A DNA stretch of 64,000 bases from Triticum aestivum (GCF_018294505.1 NC_057807.1:142280461-142344460); one strand, 5' to 3'; shown: positions 46,190 through 57,080, counted from the stretch's first letter. The notes: a model not told the origin generated them from the sequence alone. Translations and numbers: made by a program.

Positions 46190-46485
46190 TGCCACTTTGT
46201 ATCTTGCGTCACAAATAAAACTGCCAAGAGCGCATTAGTAGGCTAGCTAGTGATCGATCAATAACTTGTAAACACTGAGCGAACAGAAATAAGTAACTGT
46301 TAATGCATCTCAATGATTCATAGATCATATACAAATATGTAGCTCCAAAAGCAAAGATCAGCCACTTCGGATCTTGCGTCGCAACTAAACTAACTAGTAC
46401 GATTCCCATACATAAGATCAACATGTTAATGCATCTCAATGATTCACAGATCATATACAAATATGTAGCTTCAAAAGCAAAGATC
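46190..46485. repeat. Local duplication with a 126-base period
   Basis: GTTAATGCATCTCAATGATT with about 40 following bases occurs at 46299-46359 and 46425-46485. The intervening text CTTCGGATCTTGCGTCGCAA (46365) has a relative at 46195 (TTTGTATCTTGCGTCACAA). Confidence 0.7.
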
Positions 46486-49386
46486 TAGAAAAAACATATG
46501 TTCTTCCTACTAACATGGATGCTTCTCTTGGCCAACATTCAGTACAGACTGAAAGACAAATTTGTTTGTGAAGTCTACAATTCCTCTTGCAAACGTAAGT
46601 GGTTTCACCAACAGCTGGAACCATGAGAATGAACCACACATGATGGAGGAACATCCACTGCAATATGATTTGGTCTTCTCTCGATCACACCGCAAGACTA
46701 TTTTCGGAATACAAACTTTAACTTAGGCAAAATGATGCCCATTGTATAATCAGACCAAAGCAATGAAGCACCTAGTGTTGGCCAATAAATAGTACAGTAC
46801 TACTTTTCTGCAGTCCATGAAGTGACTATCCAATCTTTCTGTGTCTATTTTCAAATGGCACTGCATGCAATGACTATACTATTCTCTTGTGCAGTTCAAC
46901 CAAAATTGCAGACACTTTGTTTGTTTGCCAAATAGCAACGGGCAGACATCTCCGTCTACACAAATATCAAGCAGCTAGTAAACATATACCACACCATGTA
47001 TTTTCGGTTTAAACATGTCTCTTCCGCTTAGCATCTGTCATGTTCTGCACTGGACAATCTGATACAGTTATGTTTTGCCCTGGACAATTTCATACTGAAT
47101 TGATTTGCTGGTTCAGAGCAGAAATATAGCGCCTATTCTTCATCAGACCAAGGATATCCATTTTCGCAGTGATGGAAGAGGTGAAATCGATACAACCGAA
47201 ATTGAGCATCCAATCATTGAATCCTGTCCTGCACCTCCAATGTAGGTCCACCCTGCCAATAACTTCACATGCAAACCACTAGTATTACTATCTAATGACA
47301 GTACAAAAAGAGTAGCAAGATAGTAGCAAACCATGTACCTTCGTAATGAACAGCTCATAGTGCCACCAATTGGATATAAAGGTTTGGAAAAAAACATGCT
47401 CCTAATGTTGAACCAGTTGGACTTTTTGTGTAGTTCCACTAAAATCGAGCATCCCTGTTTGCATAGATATTGAAAGTGTGATTACTATAAAAGTGGCACT
47501 ATTTGAAGCATAGACTCACAAATATAAGCATTCCAATTTCTTAATGGGAAAAGGTAGCAAGACTGTTTCCAACCACCTATTTGAAGGAATAAATAAAGTA
47601 ACATCGGCTGATGTCAGGAAGGCATACATAGTTTTTCTGAAAAATTGAGCCATTCTTGACCTTTCCTCTTCTTTTAAGCATATTTTGTGCAGTTCAACTA
47701 AAATAAAATGCCATCACCGCCTTTACAATTCAGTGACACTGTACAAAAGGAAATGACTTAACATTACATCATGATGTCAGGTATGTAGTCGACAGGCATT
47801 AGAGACAAACATACAGACCTCCTCCGATAACATAATGAACATTAATTTTAACAAAGGTGTGACTAGCTTTACCGGTATAATTTGACTGAACTCTACACCC
47901 TTTGTTCCTTAATATAATATGTTTTCGCAGTTCAATTTAAAGTACCCAAACGTCTAGTATTTAGAAAAATAGGTAGTAGTTTTCTTGAGCACATATCTGG
48001 GAAAGCTTGCCACACTTTATTTATGTTCATACGCTAATGCAACACCATTCGAATACTACAAATATACACTAATCCTGTGGCTAGTGCAACAGTAGAGTAG
48101 TTAGTTTATTACAGGGTATAGTACAATGGTTTTACTGAACAGATTTCAATAAACTCTAGCACTGGAAGATTTCTATAAGAATTAACAATACAAAATGTAA
48201 AGGTAACAAGTTTCAGCATTGGTATACTAGTTGTGCATGAGCATTAAACCAAATACAAAAGTCTAAAGGTAACTAGCATTATTAACTAATGATAGTATAA
48301 AAAAACTGCAAACCATGTACCTCCAAGGTAAATATCATTTCGAACTCGGGGGGACCTTAAAAATTGCTATCCCAATCTTGAAAATCGATCAAACATAAAA
48401 ACTTGATCGAACAAATCAAGAGAACAACCGGAGGAGGAGGTGCCCACTCTTGACCTTTCCTCTTGTCTTCATAATTTCTTGTGCAGTTTAACCAAAATAA
48501 AATGACATCAGTGCCTTGGCATTTTGGTGACACTGTACAAAAAAATTAACTTATCTCATGAAAGTGAGGTATGTAATCTATAAGCATTAACAGTGCAAAA
48601 ATCTGAAGGTAGTAACAAGTTTCATCCTTGGTATACTGGTTGTGCAACAACATTAGAATGCCTTAGCTGAAAAATCTTTAATACATCCACAATCAACAGC
48701 TAACCCTGAAATAATCGAGTGACATTAAATGGCATTGCTTAAATTTATCGGTGGCATTAGACTGAGAGCGGCATTAGTTAAATGTGGCATCACTTTAGCA
48801 GTAGCATTGCTTGACTTGACTGCTGGCGTTGTACTAACAGCAAAAAAGTGGCAATAAGAGCATGGGAGGCCCATTCAGATAGTGGGCGCACCAGTACAAT
48901 GTACCTCCACGGATGCAGAGTGGTGAGGGAGGTATGGTTGCCCAGAGCAACAAATATCTAGGCAGCATATGTGGATTACGTCCCATTTTTGTTCTCTTCA
49001 ACCACCTTTTTCCTATGTGAGGACAACAAACCGATCGACCAGGTCATTCTCTATTGCGTTGTCATGCCTTTCTACCCTTCTTCAACCAAGAGACACGAGA
49101 CTTGTTCCTTAGCTACTGATTTTCCCCTTTTCAACCTAGATGTGGGTTCGATGCCTACTCTCTTGGACAGTACAGTCTCCATTCCTTTCCTTATTCAACC
49201 CAGACATGGATTAGTCTACATGAAGTAGGGTTTCCTTTAATAGTGCAAATTATGGTTTTTGTCTGCGTGGCCAGCAGAGCAGAGGATAGCAAATTGGGAA
49301 GATGGTGGAGTGGAAATCCACATGCAATGACGTGGCAGATGGGGCAATAGAACAAGGGTATGGTTTGAGAAGAGGTAGCATACCTG
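46486..49386. other. Low-coding AT-rich stretch with internal duplications, perhaps introns or a non-coding RNA
   Basis: No protein domain was recognised. 47650-47800 and 48445-48590 are similar: CTTGACCTTTCCTCTT, TTGTGCAGTT(C/T)AAC, AAAATAAAATG(C/A)CATCA and GTGACACTGTACAAAA occur in the same order. 48185-48255 and 48583-48655 share AACAAGTTTCA and TTGGTATACT. The phrase TTGTGCAGTTCAACC also occurs near 46890. Such CAG-ended, T-rich phrases resemble splice-site contexts, but no exon set could be assembled. Confidence 0.35.
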
Positions 49387-49466
49387 AGGGTCGGCGGGAA
49401 GTGGCTTCGCTCGTGGTCGTCGTCCTCCGCACACACTACGGCGGCGAGCTTGGGGATGGAGGCCAT
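49387..49466 (-). CDS. Candidate first coding exon of an unknown minus-strand gene
   Basis: From the ATG at 49466 the frame gives MASIPKLAAVVCAEDDDHER and then SHFPPTLR, followed immediately by GTATGC, a good splice donor. A TATA-like GATATATAGG lies about 220 bases upstream on the same strand and the region between is GC-rich, like a 5' leader. The codons are GC-rich at third positions, unlike the AT-rich DNA downstream. I could not assemble later exons in 46-49 kb, so this may be a broken gene, a short ORF in a non-coding RNA, or chance. No family was recognised. Confidence 0.25.
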
Positions 49467-49684
49467 CTCGCGCGGGCGCTAGGTCTGAGAGGACGGCCTT
49501 GTCGTTAGTGCGTGACCTCGCTCGCCGATGATGAGTGCATCAACGCTGCACGTCCTTTTCTTCCCCGGTGGACCTGTGACCACCGGTGAGGAGGGAGAGA
49601 GAGGCCGCCTTTTTTAGATCTGGAGAGAGGGTGGTAGTGTGAGAAGCAAGTGGGCAGCCCTTAGCAAGAAAGCGCTGAAGCTCC

Positions 49685-49700
49685 AGCCTATATATCTTTT
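49685..49700 (-). promoter_or_regulatory. TATA-like box upstream of the candidate exon at 49.4 kb
   Basis: On the minus strand AAAGATATATAGGCTGGAG; ATATATA is at about 49690-49697. It lies about 225 bases upstream of the ATG at 49466. Confidence 0.35.
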
Positions 49701-50133
49701 TTATACTACTAGTACTGGAGGTGGAGTAGTGGTAGAGTAGTTTATATTTTCTCTGCGTACACTACCAGTTAGTCGTGCTTCAAAACTGAACGGCACGCCA
49801 TTAAAAAAAATAAAGGTTGATAACTAATGCGGCACCTCGGGCCAACGCGGCCAGATCGCATTTTGCACGAGAAATTACACACCATGTTCCGTTGACATGT
49901 GGTCCCATTCCAACGTATCAGTGAGACGATGGCGAGTCCTATTCTACTAGTATTTCCAAACGGACGTGTAGGCTGGGGTGCCTCTTTGTGAACCATGGCA
50001 AACTAGCAACCGTCCACCGACTCTTCGCCTTTCCCTCTCGATTTGGAACTGTTACCGCACGCTCTTCCTCTCCCTCCTCCATTTTCCTTCAGCCCTTCAC
50101 CCTTTCTTCTGCCATTGTTCGATCATATTCTCC

Positions 50134-51538
50134 ATGGAGGGAACAGGCCGGAAACAACCCCGTTATTCTTGCCCCGATCTAAAAGATGACGTGGTGGAGG
50201 AACTCATTGATCAGTGCGACGTCATCACCTCGGCTAGCATGGCAGGTTCATTCAAGACCATTCTCGACTCAACTAATAACATCATTACAAGTAACCCAAG
50301 AGTCAAGGAGTGGTTTGATCTCCCCTATCTTCTTCACCGTGATCCTGATGACTGGTGCAGGGACGACGGAGGCCTCACCTCGTGCAAGTTGATGCCGCTT
50401 GATAATGATACGTATGGTGTTAAGATGCCATCGCTTGAGGGTAAGGCTTGGGCAGGCGCAAATGGAGATTGGGTTGTTTACATTGGGTCCAACTGCGAGT
50501 GGGAACTTTTGAATGTGTACACTCGTGACCGGGTTCCACTTCCAAAAATCTCAGCAGACTGCCCAGAGGTTGAGCACACCGGTATTGTACGCACATTCAA
50601 ATACGATCATGGTGACTGTCTTCTACGGAAGATAGCAATTTGTCGAGTTTCCAACCGCTCTTGGAATTACGACAACTATGAAGTTGTTGCAATATTCGAC
50701 AAGCTTGTTGCCGTCCTTCGTGGTTTGACTAGATGGGTATTGCTCAAAAATCAGTTTCTATACACGGATGAGTACTGTGATGCAATTCAATACGAGGGCC
50801 TTGTGTTTGCTGTCACCACTCTTGGCACTATTTTTGCATGGAATCCTTATGCTTTCGTACGTTTGTCTTCCACCATAATTATAATTTTTTCATCCACATG
50901 CATGCGAGGTAGCAAGTTTCCCTTTACTAATTAACCTTCTTCTTGTGTTTCCAAGGTCCTGTGAACATTCCACCACCTATACTTGAAAACTTTTATAACC
51001 AAGGGGGAGATGACAATGGTGATGATCACGAGCATGAGGACGAGCAGCGCCATATACTCTGCGGCGCCTGACAACTAATTCCGATCAATCACCTCTTCTT
51101 GTGTGTATACAGCCCATTGATGATGTTACTACTAAGGAAGCAGGTGTAGTCTCCCATGGTCACACTCTCCGGACCTATTCCAACACCCGTTGCATGGTAT
51201 TCGGGATGGATACTAGTGTGCTAGCGCCAACTCCTTCTCCCTGGTACAGAATTGATAGTCTTGGAGAAAACTCGCTCTTCCTTGGACAAAACTATCCAAT
51301 GATGGTGAAAGGCGATCCAACTGCTGTTGATACAACATTACTACCATTAATGAGAAGCAACTGTGTCTATACCTCGGACATTTGGGTGGTTCCCTACCCT
51401 GGTACTGATATAGTAGGCCGCTTCAGCCTGGATGATCAGTCATGCATTGGTCTCGAGATCGACAATGGATGGCCCGTCCTAGAGAATCACTTGTGGTTCA
51501 GAGCAAGCGTTTCCAACGCCGAGGAATGGTTGAGTTGA
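50134..51538 (+). pseudogene. DUF295-type (F-box-associated beta-propeller) gene with one apparent frameshift
   Basis: DUF295/KIB-type proteins are a very large grass family, many with an N-terminal F-box that links substrates to SCF ubiquitin ligases. The ATG at 50134 is chosen because family-like sequence begins there. Exon 1 (to about 50860) shows the middle of the domain: WVVYIGSNCEWELLNVYTRD, RVPLP, then KIAICRVS, and near its end YEGLVFAVTTLGTIFAWNP. A classical F-box is not evident; DDVVEELIDQCDVITSASMA may be a decayed one. The likely intron is 50861-50955 (donor GTTTGT, acceptor TTTCCAAG). Exon 2 begins PVNIPPPILENFYNQ. Its frame meets a TGA at 51069, whereas the conserved C-terminal part (LTTNSDQSPLLVCIQP, SLGENSLFLGQNYPMMVKG, to the stop at 51538) lies in another frame, which is itself closed by a TGA at 51035. 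A single 1-base deletion or 2-base insertion between 51038 and 51068 explains this. A TAATAAAATG signal follows at about 51633. Confidence 0.65.
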
Positions 51539-51887
51539 AGTTCATTTCATTGCTTGCTATTTGTTGTGTGATGAAAACTTTAGTATTTATAATGTATCCT
51601 CGTTGTCGATGTGGGTTGATGACCTGTTATATGTAATAAAATGATATGCCTATGATAAACTTACTAAATTTACGAATGGCTTTCGAGTCGCTTCTCTGAG
51701 TGAGTGGTGCGACGAGGCAAAAAAATAGTTTCCGAATACATAATTGTACGTGCATTGCAACAGGTTATCAGATGAGGCCAATCAACAATAGTAGTACACT
51801 ATTTGTACTAGCTTCACATGCTTCGCGCGTCGGGCGGGTGTTTTTACCGTAGCCATATGTTAATGTGTTCGTTGTGGACACAGCTTT
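51539..51887. other. 3' flank of the DUF295-type gene
   Basis: Contains the probable polyadenylation signal region (ATGTAATAAAATGATATG near 51630) and then unique-looking AT-rich DNA. No further gene is seen. Confidence 0.4.
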
Positions 51888-51986
51888 GGTGCCTTAAAGG
51901 CACCTACCTTTGGGTCACTGACGTGTGGGCCTGCCACCTGTCGGGCCCACATGTCATAGACACAAAGGAAGGTGCCTTAAGGCACC
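51888..51986. mobile_element. Mini inverted-repeat element with palindromic ends
   Basis: The ends GGTGCCTTAAAGGCACCTAC and GGAAGGTGCCTTAAGGCACC are inverted copies of each other, and each is itself a palindrome (GGTGCCTTAAGGCACC). The centre is GC-rich, with GTGGGCC...GGCCCAC also pairing. The 99 bases can form one long hairpin or a cruciform with two small hairpins. A looser relative is at about 54450-54535 (CTGCACCTGCC...GGGCCCACGTG...CAGTTGCAG). Confidence 0.5.
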
Positions 51987-52039
51987 GAAGCATCATCCGT
52001 TCGTTGTACGTAACCAGCACCTCGAATCCTCGATACTAG

Positions 52040-52050
52040 TACTATATAAG
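52040..52050 (+). promoter_or_regulatory. TATA-like box upstream of a duplicated 200-bp segment
   Basis: CTATATAAGTAG is followed about 30 bases later by GGGTGGCATGGGCC, the start of the duplicated segment. The corresponding site before the second copy (CGATATAGTGG near 53259) is degenerate. No open frame follows. Confidence 0.3.
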
Positions 52051-52067
52051 TAGTACTAGGAGTAGTA

Positions 52068-52274
52068 GGGTGGCATGGGCCAGAACAAGCATTCACGTCC
52101 AGGAGTACGACACACGCCACCAGCACGACATCCATCTGACACCATATTATTTCTTGGAGTCCGTGCTAGAGCAATCTCTTCAACCTCGTCGTTTCTCTAA
52201 CTTCAGCCATCGCGCGACGGGCGAGGTGTGGGTTTGCCGATAGTCGGTTTCCTCAACTGCGGTCCCACTTGTAA
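52068..52274. repeat. Duplicated segment, copy 1
   Basis: Collinear with 53268-53465: GGGTGGCATGGGCCA, AAGCATTCACGTC(C/T)A, CACACGCCACC, CTTGGAGTCCGTGCTA, CAGCCATCGCGCG, CGATAGTCGGTTT and CAACTGCGGTCCCACTTGTA in the same order. Non-coding; origin unknown. Confidence 0.7.
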
Positions 52275-52699
52275 GGCCAACTCCAACGCACGACCCCAAA
52301 GGGACCTCTGTTTTGCACGAACTCCAACGATAATTTTGACTAGAAAAGCAAGACCAAAGAAAACAAGAACCACAAGAATACATTTTACTACTCCAGAAGA
52401 TATCCAACTTCCATAACTGCTCCTGTAAGTTGGATTAGTGCCTTCTCGATGCATTCATTGTTGATCTACGGAGGCTCGATCTTGCATGCTTCTTTCTTAT
52501 TTGAGTGTAAAGAAGTAGACGTTGCTTCCTCGCATCTAGTCTCCTGTCTAGCCTCTATTCTAGTAGGAGTATCAACAAGTGCACTAGTCTCATCTCTAGC
52601 CTCTATGATAGCTAAAAGTGCTAGAACATCTACTAAATTGCGCTCTATCAATATATCGATGTACTCTTCTTCCCAATACAAAAACTTGCATCCATTCTA

Positions 52700-52823
52700 C
52701 TCTCTCCGTTCCACAATACATGCCTTCTATTTGTCAAAATATAGATGTATCTAGACATGTTTTAGTATATAGGTACATCCATTTTTGGACAAATGGAAGT
52801 CAAGTATTTTGGAACGGAGGGAG
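52700..52823. mobile_element. Stowaway (Mariner-type) MITE, 124 bp
   Basis: The terminal inverted repeats CTCTCTCCGTTCCACAATAC and GTATTTTGGAACGGAGGGAG are near-perfect. TA lies directly outside both ends (52698-52699 and 52824-52825), the target duplication typical of Stowaway. Confidence 0.9.
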
Positions 52824-53267
52824 TACACAATGAAAATTTTAAGTTAGCACAACTAGTCTAATCCGTGAGCACAACCAAAGATTTGGTCGGGTTCTTCCTC
52901 CTTTTGCCGACACGTGGGACATCCAGCATCCATGTCGTGTCATGCAAGAAAATAGAGTGGTAGTTGAAGCCACGTGATGTGCATCTTGGGTTAAACTGTA
53001 AATAGAATCTTACTACTCTTGAATAACTCCAAAAGCGGCCACCGAAGATCATTATTGGATTTGTTTTTCATCACCAGCACGTCGAGGTGAAAGATGTGCA
53101 GGTTCAGTGGGTCCTCTTGCGTTTTCACTGACATGTGGGACCGCATGTGAGCAAACAAACGATGGGCTCTGCGTGTCCGCTGGCTGGCTGAGAAGACAGA
53201 TAGAGGAGGGCTGAGCACGGACTCTAGGAAATTTGTTCTACGTACCTCGATATAGGCTCGATATAGT

Positions 53268-53465
53268 GGGGTGGCATGGGCCATAACTAGCATTCACGTC
53301 TAGCAGTACGGCACACGCCACCCAGACGAGTCCCATCCGACACCAATTTTCTTGGAGTCCGTGCTACAGCCATCTCTTCTCCCTCTTGTTTTCTCAGCCA
53401 TCGCGCGGTGGGTGGGGTGGGGGTTTGTCGATAGTCGGTTTGCTCAACTGCGGTCCCACTTGTAA
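53268..53465. repeat. Duplicated segment, copy 2
   Basis: Second copy of the segment at 52068-52274, about 1.2 kb away, in the same orientation, with scattered substitutions and short indels. Confidence 0.7.
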
Positions 53466-53797
53466 GTGAAAATGCAACACCACACGCATTCCCCCTTGAG
53501 CGGCGTGCCGGACCAACCGTGTGGGGGTGCGACGCGAACACGTCAGGCTTTTCCATTTGAACTCGTAACTTGGTAAAATTTGGTTCTGCTCCATGGCGCG
53601 ACCGATAGATAGAAAATAACGATTTTGCCTAGAGTAATGAGAAGTTTGGTTCTCGCGCCGTTCATGCATGGAGTACGTATGAAAATTATGAAGTTGATGC
53701 AAAAGGTAAGATAATTACTAGTAGTACCATATACTACTACATGGATTTGATGGAAAGATAAAAATACATATGGATCCATCAACGACATCCTCACGCC

Positions 53798-54342
53798 CTA
53801 GTGCGCCGGGTCACCAACCGAAGTGTGAGGAGCAGCGACGTTGGCGGCGAGCTCAACGTGCTTCTGACCAATGCCGTCCAAGGTTGCCCTGCGGTCCAAG
53901 AAGGCCAGCATCCTATCGTCCTCCTCTTGCATGTAGTAGTCTGTGGACGATTTGCGCGTAGACGTGGGTGATTATGTCGATGGTGTCTTGTTGCGACCTA
54001 GAGGTGGACATTCTTCGGTGCGACGGCGGGTAGTCGCAGGGCCACCAGTGCGTCGAAGAGGTTGTCACTGTAGTGGCCGTTGAGGGTGGCGGGCATCGCA
54101 GAGCTTGGGCGCGTCGGCTAGAGGTGTACGTCAAAGTCGTCCATGAGCTTCTTGACGATGGTGAACTTGTCGAGGAAACCGATGAGGACCTCGTGGAACA
54201 AGGAGACGAAGCTATCGTCTAAGCGGCCCCTCGCCCTGGCGGCCTCAAGCAATACCTGGAGACGTTCCTCGGTGTCGGGCCGCAGGCCGGCATCATGGAC
54301 CATCTGGCACAGCCGGCTGTTGCTCGCGCTCATCGCCTCCAT
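53798..54342 (-). pseudogene. Broken gene of unknown family
   Basis: From the ATG at 54342 the frame reads MEAMSASNSRLCQMVHDAGL and continues as a GC-rich, natural-looking protein (residues to 74: ERLQVLLEAARARGRLDDSF, FLDKFTIVKKLMDDFDVHL). It ends at a TAG (54120-54118). The same frame stays protein-like afterwards (NGHYSDNLFDALVALRLPAV) and reaches a second TAG at 54000-53998, in nearly the same context (CACCTCTAG). Downstream a different frame is the protein-like one, including MQEEDDRMLAFLDRRATLDG (from 53932) and HVELAANVAAPHTSVGDPAH before the stop at 53798. Two nonsense codons and at least one frameshift thus break what looks like a former gene of about 180 codons. I do not recognise the family. 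Confidence 0.45.
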
Positions 54343-54770
54343 GGGTCTAGCTTAGCTTCTAGTCAACTGATCTTGCGATTCGAGTGATCACTCTTGCCCT
54401 TGGTAAGCGTGCGTAGGTGCGTAGGATTTCGTACTACTCCTCGGCCCTCTACTGCACCTGCCTTTGGCTGTATGATAGGTGGGCCAGCCACCCCTTGGGC
54501 CCACGTGTCATTCACCCAAATGCAGTTGCAGTAAGTCAATGAAGCTGCGTCCCCCTCTGTGCCAATGCAGTATAGTCATCTCACCGGACCTCTAGTTGGG
54601 GCCAAACGAGAGAAGTTTGATGTTTACTGGTTTATTGGTCCCCTTTGCATTTTGCGCCAAGTTTTGACCTTTGATTTAACTAATAAAATGTTAATGCATG
54701 TAAACAAAAAATGTTGTGTAAGTCACCTTACGAAAACCAAATATTCCCAAAACACTTAGGCACGGTGCAT
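54343..54770. other. Intergenic, no gene
   Basis: Holds the 5' flank of the broken gene at 53.8-54.3 kb and, at 54450-54535, an imperfect inverted repeat around GGTGGGCC/GGGCCCAC related to the hairpin at 51888. Nothing else is supported. Confidence 0.4.
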
Positions 54771-54772
54771 TA

Positions 54773-55000
54773 ACTCCCTCCTCGTTTCTTATTTCGTGAC
54801 ATATCAACCAATGACAGATGTATCCATAAAAAACCAATGAGAGATGTGGGCCGTGCATGCTTTCAATGACTTGAGACTACCAAACATGACATGCAGTGTT
54901 TAGTTCATTGCATGTAATCCTATTAGTTAGCAAAAAGACATTAAGTTCTCTCGCCGATAGGAATAAAACAATACACCATGTATGTATTTACAGAGGGAGT
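54773..55000. mobile_element. Stowaway-like MITE, degenerate
   Basis: The left end ACTCCCTCCTCGTTTCTTAT follows TA (54771-54772). The right end TACAGAGGGAGT is the degenerate inverse. CATGCATGC and ACATGACATGC motifs lie inside. TIRs match only over about 8 bases, so the limits are approximate. Confidence 0.4.
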
Positions 55001-55313
55001 AGTACATTTTTTGTGACATGGATTACTAGATATTGCTAGTCAAATACTAAAATCCAGATGGACATGGTAGTACTCCTAAATCCAGACGGTGGTGCTACTA
55101 GTACTAGTAGTAGTACTACCAATGTAGTAGGAGTACTAGCACTGTACTACCCGTTGGTCAAATTATTACGTGCTGCTCCGCACAGTGAAGTGACAAGACC
55201 CTGCGTCGGAGATGACACCTGAGTATAGGCGCCGTGTCGGCATACCATAGTCAGCCTCACTATCTGTAGTCACTATCATCATGGCTGTAGAGCTAGCCTG
55301 CTTACAACTAGCC

Positions 55314-55600
55314 CTGTTCGACATAATTTCCCATGCGTAGATGCCCGTGCATTGCACGAAACACCAAGATTGGGGGTGGACGGCGCCGATAGCGGCCATC
55401 GCGCCAGATTTTTCCACGGCCTTCTAGATGTGGTGGGGAGGAGATAAGGCTGATTGTGACAGACAAGGAGTTGTTTGTAAATAGGGAACAAGTGCGGGCA
55501 TCTTTTTGCAAAAATGGAGAAGTTTGGTTTGTATGCGTCAGATCTAGATCCGACGGCTATTGGTGAAAGATGGGAGGCACAACATCATCACCAACTCAGG
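55314..55600. repeat. Second copy of the dispersed repeat seen at 11.58-12.06 kb
   Basis: Shares with the first copy AGATGCCCGT(G/A), GGACGGCGCCGATAGCGGCC-like text, GGAGATAAGG, GTGCGGGCATCTTT, CAGATCTAGATCCGACG and CATCACCAACTCAG. It lies just 3' of the F-box pseudogene. Confidence 0.5.
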
Positions 55601-56188
55601 ACCTGTTTGATTTGCAGGATTTTGAAAACGCAGGAATAGGACAAATGTTAGGAGTAATGCTGCACCTACGAAGAGGGAATTACTAGGAAGTTTACGTAAG
55701 AACTTTCATTACTTTAGGTGGATGCAGCATTATCGTACAAACTAAAATCCACCGCCCTGACAAGTCAGTAATGGGCAAATAAGTTTTCGAGTCTCTTGCC
55801 ACTTGATGTTTCAAAAACAAATTCAGCTTCTGCGGAGACTTTGTCATTTAGGCTTAGATGCTTGCGGTGATCAGCACACCATTCATTGTTGCGCGAGAGA
55901 ACACCAAACCTCATTACCTTGAGCACACTTGCCTCCAGAACAAAGAACCTGGCCAATTTAATCTCAGATGTGCTGCCTCAATACTCGATCAAATCAATTT
56001 CTGTAAGATGCAGATCAAGGCATTCGATGAGATTGTTATAGTGCAACACATTTTTCACTTTCAGGTCTTTTTTTATCTGCAAAAGAAGAGAACATATTAG
56101 AGTAGCTGGATGTATAAGATTGCCGTGTCATCAAGAGGTACCAATATCATTCGCTGATACGATAGGGTTGGCTGGCTAGTGATATTTT

Positions 56189-56191
<3 letters not shown>

Positions 56192-56222
<31 letters not shown>
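56192..56222. repeat. (CT)n microsatellite
   Basis: About 15 CT units within intron 2 of the F-box/FBD pseudogene. Confidence 0.95.
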
Positions 56223-56226
<4 letters not shown>

Positions 56227-56612
56227 GTTTCCTCTCATTTAACTAGGAGCACGTGAAGAGCTTGGGCATTTGTTGCCTTCCACTATGTGACCGATGCCAT
56301 ATTTCGCAAAAGTATGCCACATAATACGCATCGATGTCAAATCAAAAGATTTTGGCACCGCTCTCGCTATGTGAGAGAGTTGGCACCGTTGTGCACACAG
56401 ACCCACATGTATAAACAAATCAATCAAACCAACTACACCAGCCTCTCACTCTCCCAAACAATTGTTTTTCTATTGCCTCAGTCCTCTCTCTCTCTCTCCC
56501 ACGCAGTGTTTTTTCATTGCATGAGTTAATTTGGCATCTGAGCAAAGTAGGTGATCCAGATTGGGGCACCAGGTGAGCAATGGAGGGGCATCGATGCCAA
56601 ATGCATCACAAG

Positions 56613-57080
56613 CAAGCTTTTAAATAGCGTCCGCTACCTCCGCTATTGCGGCCGCAATAGCGGTAGCGTCACCCTGCCGCTATCAGTTTAAGTTTGCATT
56701 AGAAAATAGCGTGTTGTCATGATGTGGGCGCAATATCAATTGTTAGACCGCTATATCGTCCGCTATCCGCAATATCGCCCGCTATATAAGTCATTGTTTT
56801 CAGTTGTGTAATCTATTTTGGTAAATGTGTCTTGCTTGCATGGTTGCACGACCAAATATTGTTCAATTATAGTTTATAATCTTATACAAATGATGATTTC
56901 TCAAATTAAGTGTCATATTTTTTGTCAGTGGCCTAGAAATATACACAACAATCTAAAATTTATGAGTGTTTTTAAAAATTGGCTATGTGGACATAGCGCC
57001 CGCAATATCACCCGCTATCTGCGTTCCGCTACATGGACCCTAATCCGCAACGAGTCCGCTATCCGCTATTTAAAATCTTG
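56613..57080. mobile_element. hAT-type MITE, 468 bp, with perfect 8-bp target duplication
   Basis: ATCACAAG lies directly outside both ends (56605-56612 and 57081-57088). The ends CAAGCTTTTAAATAGCG and CGCTATTTAAAATCTTG are inverted repeats with one mismatch. An 8-bp duplication is the hAT signature. Both subterminal regions are crowded with CCGCTAT/ATAGCGG motifs (for example TCCGCTACCTCCGCTATTGC and CCGCTATCCGCTATT), the expected form of transposase-binding repeats; the middle is AT-rich. No coding capacity. It lies in intron 2 of the F-box/FBD pseudogene. Confidence 0.88.
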
